DNA of 64,000 bases from contig NZ_VRZA01000003.1 in assembly GCF_008064665.1 (NCBI RefSeq), forward strand, positions 372,001 to 436,000. The letters run 5' to 3'. The position numbers and the translations under genes were made by a program. This document shows, one piece after another, positions 60,128 through 64,000 of the stretch. The notes under the pieces were generated by a model. That model was not told the DNA's origin. It made no database searches and saw only the letters and a list, made by a program, of their open reading frames with translations. Numbering within the stretch: the stretch's first letter is position 1; each line of letters begins with the position of its first letter. The DNA is from Parahaliea maris. GTDB lineage: Bacteria; Pseudomonadota; Gammaproteobacteria; Pseudomonadales; Halieaceae.

Positions 60128-61924
60128 ATGCCCGCTTACAAGAGCCCCCTCAGGGATATCCAGTTTGTCCTGCGTGACCTGTTGGACTGCGACGCCCACT
60201 ACGCCGCACTGCAGGACAGCAACCCGCTTTCACCGGAACTGGTTGACGCCATCATCGAGGGCGGGTCGAGATTCGCGGAGGACGTTGCGGCGCCCATCTA
60301 CGAGTCCGGTGATGCCGAGGGCTGCCAATTTTCGGGCGGCCGTGTCACCACCCCGAAGGGCTTTGCCGAGGCCTTCCGGGCCTGGGGCGAGGGCGGCTGG
60401 CAGGGCCTGACGGTGCCGGAGGAAGAAGGCGGCCAGGGCCTGCCCATGTCGTTGGGGATGTGTGTCGGAGAAATGGTGGGCTCCGCCAATTGGGCCCTCA
60501 ATATGTATTCGGGCCTGTCCGGCGCCCCGGTGACCTGCCTGTTGAATGGCGGCTCCCCGGAACTCAAAGCGCGATTCCTGCCAAAATTGCTCAGCGGTGA
60601 GTGGGCCGGCACCATGTGCCTGACCGAGGCCCACTGTGGCTCGGATGTGGGTTTGCTGCGCACCCGGGCCGCCGACAACGGTGATGGCACCTGGAACATC
60701 ACCGGCACCAAGATCTTTATCTCCGGCGGCGAGCAGGACTTTACCGACAACATCGTGCACGCGATTCTGGCCCGCACCGAGGGTGCGCCGGATGGTACTG
60801 CAGGAATTTCCCTGTTTATCGTCCCCAAGTTCTGGGTAGAGGAGAGCGGCAGCCTCGGTGCATTCAACAACGTAAATTGTGGGGCCATCGAAAAGAAGAT
60901 GGGGCTCAAGGGCTCCGCTACCTGTGTCATGAATTACGATGGCGCCCGTGGTTTCATGCTCGGCGAGGAGAACAAGGGCCTCGCCCTTATGTTCAAGTTG
61001 ATGAACTCCGCGCGCATTGGTACCGCGTTACAGGGGCTGGCAATGAGTGAGCGCGCTTTCCAGGGTGCGCTCGGGTATGCGCAGGAAAGGTTGCAGATGC
61101 GTTCCCTGACCGGGCCCAAAAATCCGGGTGGGCCGGCGGACCCGATCATCGTGCACCCGGACGTGCGCCGCATGCTCATGACCCAGAAGGCGTTTACCGA
61201 GGGAGCCCGCGCTTTTCTTTACTGGCTCGCGCAACAGGCGGACCTGGCGGCCCGCGGCGACGAAGAGCAGGCGGCACAGGCCACGGCGCTGCTGGAATTG
61301 CTGACGCCCATCGCCAAGGGCTTCTGTACCGAAACCTCCCAGGAGGTTACCTATCTCGGTATGCAGGTGTTCGGCGGCCACGGTTATATCGCCGAACACG
61401 GCATGGAGCAGGTTGCCCGGGACAACCGTATCTCCACGGTGTACGAGGGCACAACCGGGATTCAGGCGCTGGACCTTGTCGGGCGCAAGGTGCTGGGCAG
61501 CGGGGGTGAGCTGCTGCGCGGTTTTACCCGTGTCATTCACAAGTTCTGTGAAGGTCACAACGGCAATGAGTCCATGGCGGAATTTATCAAGCCCCTCGCT
61601 GCGGCCAACCGGGAATGGGGCGAGCTCACCATGAAGGTGGGGGAGGCCGCGATGGCAGACACCGAGGCGGTGGGGGCCTGTTCGGTCGATTACCTGATGT
61701 TCTCCGGTTATGTCAGCTACGCCTGGATCTGGGCCCGGGTGGCCGAGGTGTGCCAGGAGAAGCTGGCGGCGGAGCCCGCCGATGCCGCGTTCTATCGCGC
61801 CAAGCTCGCCACCGCCCGTTTCTTTTTCCAGCGTTTGCTGCCGCGCGCCGGTGCGCACGCGGCGGCCGCGATGGCCTCACCCGATACCGTGATGGCGCTG
61901 GAACCGGAAGCCTTTGCCTTCTGA
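60128..61924 (+). CDS. acyl-CoA dehydrogenase, DmdC-like long form
   Basis: A 598-residue FAD enzyme of the long acyl-CoA dehydrogenase branch with an extra C-terminal domain, like DmdC (3-methylmercaptopropionyl-CoA dehydrogenase). MCLTEAHCGSDVGLLRTRA is the FAD/substrate signature, TKIFISGGEQDFTDNIVHAILAR and the QVFGGHGYIAEHGMEQVARDNRI blocks follow, and the catalytic Glu is in VYEGTTGIQALDL. ATG 60128 has AAGGAG upstream. It acts in the cytoplasm; its fatty or thio-acyl substrate is not defined by the neighbours. Confidence 0.87.
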   Translation: MPAYKSPLRDIQFVLRDLLDCDAHYAALQDSNPLSPELVDAIIEGGSRFAEDVAAPIYESGDAEGCQFSGGRVTTPKGFAEAFRAWGEGGWQGLTVPEEEGGQGLPMSLGMCVGEMVGSANWALNMYSGLSGAPVTCLLNGGSPELKARFLPKLLSGEWAGTMCLTEAHCGSDVGLLRTRAADNGDGTWNITGTKIFISGGEQDFTDNIVHAILARTEGAPDGTAGISLFIVPKFWVEESGSLGAFNNVNCGAIEKKMGLKGSATCVMNYDGARGFMLGEENKGLALMFKLMNSARIGTALQGLAMSERAFQGALGYAQERLQMRSLTGPKNPGGPADPIIVHPDVRRMLMTQKAFTEGARAFLYWLAQQADLAARGDEEQAAQATALLELLTPIAKGFCTETSQEVTYLGMQVFGGHGYIAEHGMEQVARDNRISTVYEGTTGIQALDLVGRKVLGSGGELLRGFTRVIHKFCEGHNGNESMAEFIKPLAAANREWGELTMKVGEAAMADTEAVGACSVDYLMFSGYVSYAWIWARVAEVCQEKLAAEPADAAFYRAKLATARFFFQRLLPRAGAHAAAAMASPDTVMALEPEAFAF

Positions 61925-61981
61925 AATGGCGCAGGTGTTGTTGCGGCGCTAGACTGCGTGTCGAACCCGAGGAGGATCGAT

Positions 61982-63508
61982 ATGACAGACATCGGAATGG
62001 ACCGGCGCCATTTTCTTAACACTTCCCTGATGCTGGGCGCCAGCGCCCTGTTTCCCCGGGCGGTTATGGCGGCCACTACCGGCGGCTTCTATCCGGAGGT
62101 ACGCAAGGCCGCCGAAGCCAACCGTGCTGCGGATATCAAGCGCATCCAGGACTGGATCGCGCTGCCTTCCATTGCCGCCGAGAACCTCAATATGCCCGAG
62201 GGGGCGCAGTACATGAAGGCGCTGGCGCTCGACGCCGGCTTCGACAGCGCCGAGATCATTCCCACCGACGGTCACCCCGGTGTCTATGCGGTCATGGACA
62301 ACGGCGCTCCGCGCACCCTGGCGGTCTACTTCATGTACGACGTGAAGCAGTTCGACCCGGCCGAGTGGAGCTCGCCGCCGCTGGCGGGAAAAATTGTCGA
62401 CAAGCCCGGCTTTGGCCGCGCTATTGTCGGCCGCGGCGCAGTCAACCAGAAGGGGCCGGAAGCGACCTTCCTCGCCGCCCTGCACGCCATGCGCGATGCC
62501 GGGGTGAAACCGCCGGTGAACATCCTGCTGGTGGCGGAGGGTGAGGAGGAAATTGCCTCTCCCCATTTCCAGCAGATTGTGCAGCGCCCGGACATCATGC
62601 AGGCCCTCAAGGGCTCGGAAGGGATTTTTATTCCAGCCAGCTGGCAGGACATCAATGGCGGCGTCAATGTGAACCTTGGCTCCAAGGGCGTGGTTGAGCT
62701 GGAACTGGTGGCCAGTGGCGAGAGCTGGGGCCGGGGACCGGCCGCGGATATCCACTCCAGTTACAAGGCCATGGTGGACTCCCCGGCCTGGCGCCTGGTG
62801 CAGGCGTTGCAATCGCTGGTCACGGCTGACGGCAATACGCCGGCCATCGAGGGCTGGTTCGAGAATGTGCGGCCACTGAGTGCGCGGGAAAAAGAGTTGA
62901 TCGCCGAGGCTGCCCGCTCCGGCAGTGAGGCAGCACGAAAAGAGCAACTCGGCGTGGCCAGGTGGATTGACGACCTGCCCTACCAGCAGGCGCTGGAGCG
63001 GCTCGCTTCGCAACCGACGGTGAATATCGAGGGCCTGGTCGCCGGCTACACCGGCCCGGGCGGCAAGACCATCCTGCCCGGCCGCGCCACCGCCAAGCTG
63101 GATTTACGTCTGGTGCCCAACCAGACCCGCCGCGAAGCCGAGACCAAGCTGCGTGCCCACCTCGACAAGCGGGGCTTCAGCGATATCGAGATCGTGGTCG
63201 GAGGTGGATACGACCCCACCGAAACCGCCGAATCCAGCGCCATCATCCAGGCCCAGCTGGCCACCTACCGCCGGGCCGGCGTGAATGCGACGCTGAATCC
63301 ACGCCTCGCCGGATCCTGGCCAGGGGCCATGTTTACGGCGCCGCCCCTGTCACTGCCCGCCGGGCACTTCGGCCTCGGCCATGGCTCCGGCGCCCATGCC
63401 CCGAACGAATACTACGTGGTGGACTCCACCAACCCGAGGGTCGCGGGGATTACCGATGCCACCCTCGGCTATGTTGATCTCCTGTACCAGGTGGCGGCTA
63501 TTGGCTGA
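61982..63508 (+). CDS. M20 family hydrolase with altered metal ligands
   Basis: A 508-residue M20-fold peptidase or amidohydrolase. The N terminus MDRRHFLNTSLMLGASALF is a Tat-type signal. In the first metal motif the usual His is Met118 (YFMYDV), and the bridging Asp is Asn155 (GAVNQKGPEA). The catalytic Glu pair (Glu188-Glu189 in EGEEEIAS) and the C-terminal GSGAHAPNEYYVVDS remain. The fold is clear, but zinc binding is probably changed. A strong GAGGAGG precedes the ATG. It is convergent with the M20 gene at the edge. Confidence 0.85.
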   Translation: MTDIGMDRRHFLNTSLMLGASALFPRAVMAATTGGFYPEVRKAAEANRAADIKRIQDWIALPSIAAENLNMPEGAQYMKALALDAGFDSAEIIPTDGHPGVYAVMDNGAPRTLAVYFMYDVKQFDPAEWSSPPLAGKIVDKPGFGRAIVGRGAVNQKGPEATFLAALHAMRDAGVKPPVNILLVAEGEEEIASPHFQQIVQRPDIMQALKGSEGIFIPASWQDINGGVNVNLGSKGVVELELVASGESWGRGPAADIHSSYKAMVDSPAWRLVQALQSLVTADGNTPAIEGWFENVRPLSAREKELIAEAARSGSEAARKEQLGVARWIDDLPYQQALERLASQPTVNIEGLVAGYTGPGGKTILPGRATAKLDLRLVPNQTRREAETKLRAHLDKRGFSDIEIVVGGGYDPTETAESSAIIQAQLATYRRAGVNATLNPRLAGSWPGAMFTAPPLSLPAGHFGLGHGSGAHAPNEYYVVDSTNPRVAGITDATLGYVDLLYQVAAIG

Positions 63509-63521
63509 GGTTTAAAACCTC
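63507..63521. terminator. short palindrome between convergent M20 genes
   Basis: GAGGTTT-A-AAACCTC is a perfect 7-bp inverted repeat right at the stop of the plus-strand M20 gene and before the minus-strand one. It may help end both transcripts; the single-base loop makes it a weak hairpin but a good binding palindrome. Confidence 0.35.
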
Positions 63522-63525
63522 CGAC

Positions 63526-63999
63526 TCATGCGCCGCCAGCTCCCTGGATCAGGGCGCTCGACAGGGCTACAGCCTTGTCGATGCTCTCCAGCGCGATACG
63601 CTCGTCGGTGCCGTGCACGCCCGCGCTCTGCTCCAGGCGCACCACCACCGGGTGGAAACGGTAGATGTTGCGGGTCAGGTGCTGGTAGTGGGGTGTGTCG
63701 GTGGTCGCCATCAACAGGCTGGGGGTGACCAGCGCTTCCGGCAATGCGGTGTTGATGCTGGAGCGAATCATGCTGTAGCCCTCGCCCTCCATGTCGGCCA
63801 CGGGTGGTGAGGTTTTCCAGCTCTCCGACTCAATCCGGATGGAGGGATCGTCGATCAGTTCGCCCACTCGCGCCACCAGGGTTTCCACGGAAACGCCCGG
63901 CAGCAGGCGGAAGTTCACCTTGGCCTCCGCCACTTGGGGGATCACATTCTCTTTCACTCCGGCATTGAACATGGTGATGCCGGTGGTGGAGCGCACCAT
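63526..63999 (-). CDS. M20 family peptidase, 5' part beyond window
   Basis: The visible 157 residues are the C-terminal part of an M20 (carboxypeptidase S/PM20D1-like) enzyme: GITMFNAGVKENVIPQVAEAKVNFRLLPG is the dimerisation-domain start, and AGVHGTDERIALESI is the family end block with a metal-ligand His. The frame is open to the window edge, so the true start and the first metal ligands lie beyond 64000. It is convergent with a second M20 gene. Substrate unknown. Confidence 0.75.
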   Translation of the reverse strand: MVRSTTGITMFNAGVKENVIPQVAEAKVNFRLLPGVSVETLVARVGELIDDPSIRIESESWKTSPPVADMEGEGYSMIRSSINTALPEALVTPSLLMATTDTPHYQHLTRNIYRFHPVVVRLEQSAGVHGTDERIALESIDKAVALSSALIQGAGGA

Positions 64000-64000
64000 G

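Overview
The window is a stretch of high-G+C, tightly packed chromosome from a Gram-negative bacterium. The gene content suggests an aerobic, probably marine gammaproteobacterium of the Cellvibrionales/Halieaceae kind. This is an inference from lipopolysaccharide glycosyltransferases, a TonB receptor, a valine catabolic operon, DmdC-like and M20 genes and several outer-membrane lipoproteins; no rRNA or marker gene settles it. About 59 protein genes are supported, plus one gene start cut at the left edge. No tRNA, rRNA, CRISPR array, transposase or prophage gene was seen.

Layout. 1-4811 (minus): a translationally coupled envelope glycan operon (ELM1-family protein, three glycosyltransferases, YrbL-type kinase). 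4998-8320 (plus): a YbaY/META lipoprotein, then a small HxH/CxxC protein and a ZnuD-like TonB receptor with His/Asp/Glu-rich loops. 8366-16576: mixed single genes (GNAT, MFS, SDR, double cupin, hydroxyacid dehydrogenase, DUF4136 lipoprotein, LysR, AraC, cupin) with a 569-base gene-free gap at 11827-12395 holding two related structured repeats. 16747-22322 (plus): a complete distal valine pathway, isobutyryl-CoA to methylmalonate semialdehyde to propionyl-CoA, probably controlled by the AraC/MmsR-like gene at 15117. 22330-27226 (minus): a Gld-type ABC operon with a fused permease/GldG protein, a DUF4340 protein and a tiny lipoprotein. 27271-34703: glutathione reductase, serine hydrolase, MOSC protein, DUF481 porin-like protein, DAHP synthase, GPH-type transporter. 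34951-39882: a zinc-ribbon protein, a three-gene cytochrome c cassette (c4-like cytochrome, MauG/CcpA-like dihaem protein, beta-helix/cytochrome c fusion), and an outer-membrane barrel.

40205-48851 (plus) is the most striking block: a sigma-54 type promoter, cydAB, a persulfide dioxygenase, a DUF442-SQR fusion, a SulP transporter, an OsmC protein and, last, a sigma-54 activator whose sensor has the Cys-X10-Cys-X6-Cys arrangement of FisR. Together they read as a self-regulated sulfide/polysulfide detoxification and sulfide-resistant respiration module. 48949-64000 holds an AlgP/H1-like lysine-rich protein, a PQQ-type sugar dehydrogenase, an S8 lipoprotein protease, DUF1993, NYN/OST-HTH, VOC, a BBE-type FAD oxidase with a TetR regulator, exonuclease III, a retropepsin-like protease, a DmdC-like acyl-CoA dehydrogenase and two convergent M20 hydrolases, the last cut by the window edge.
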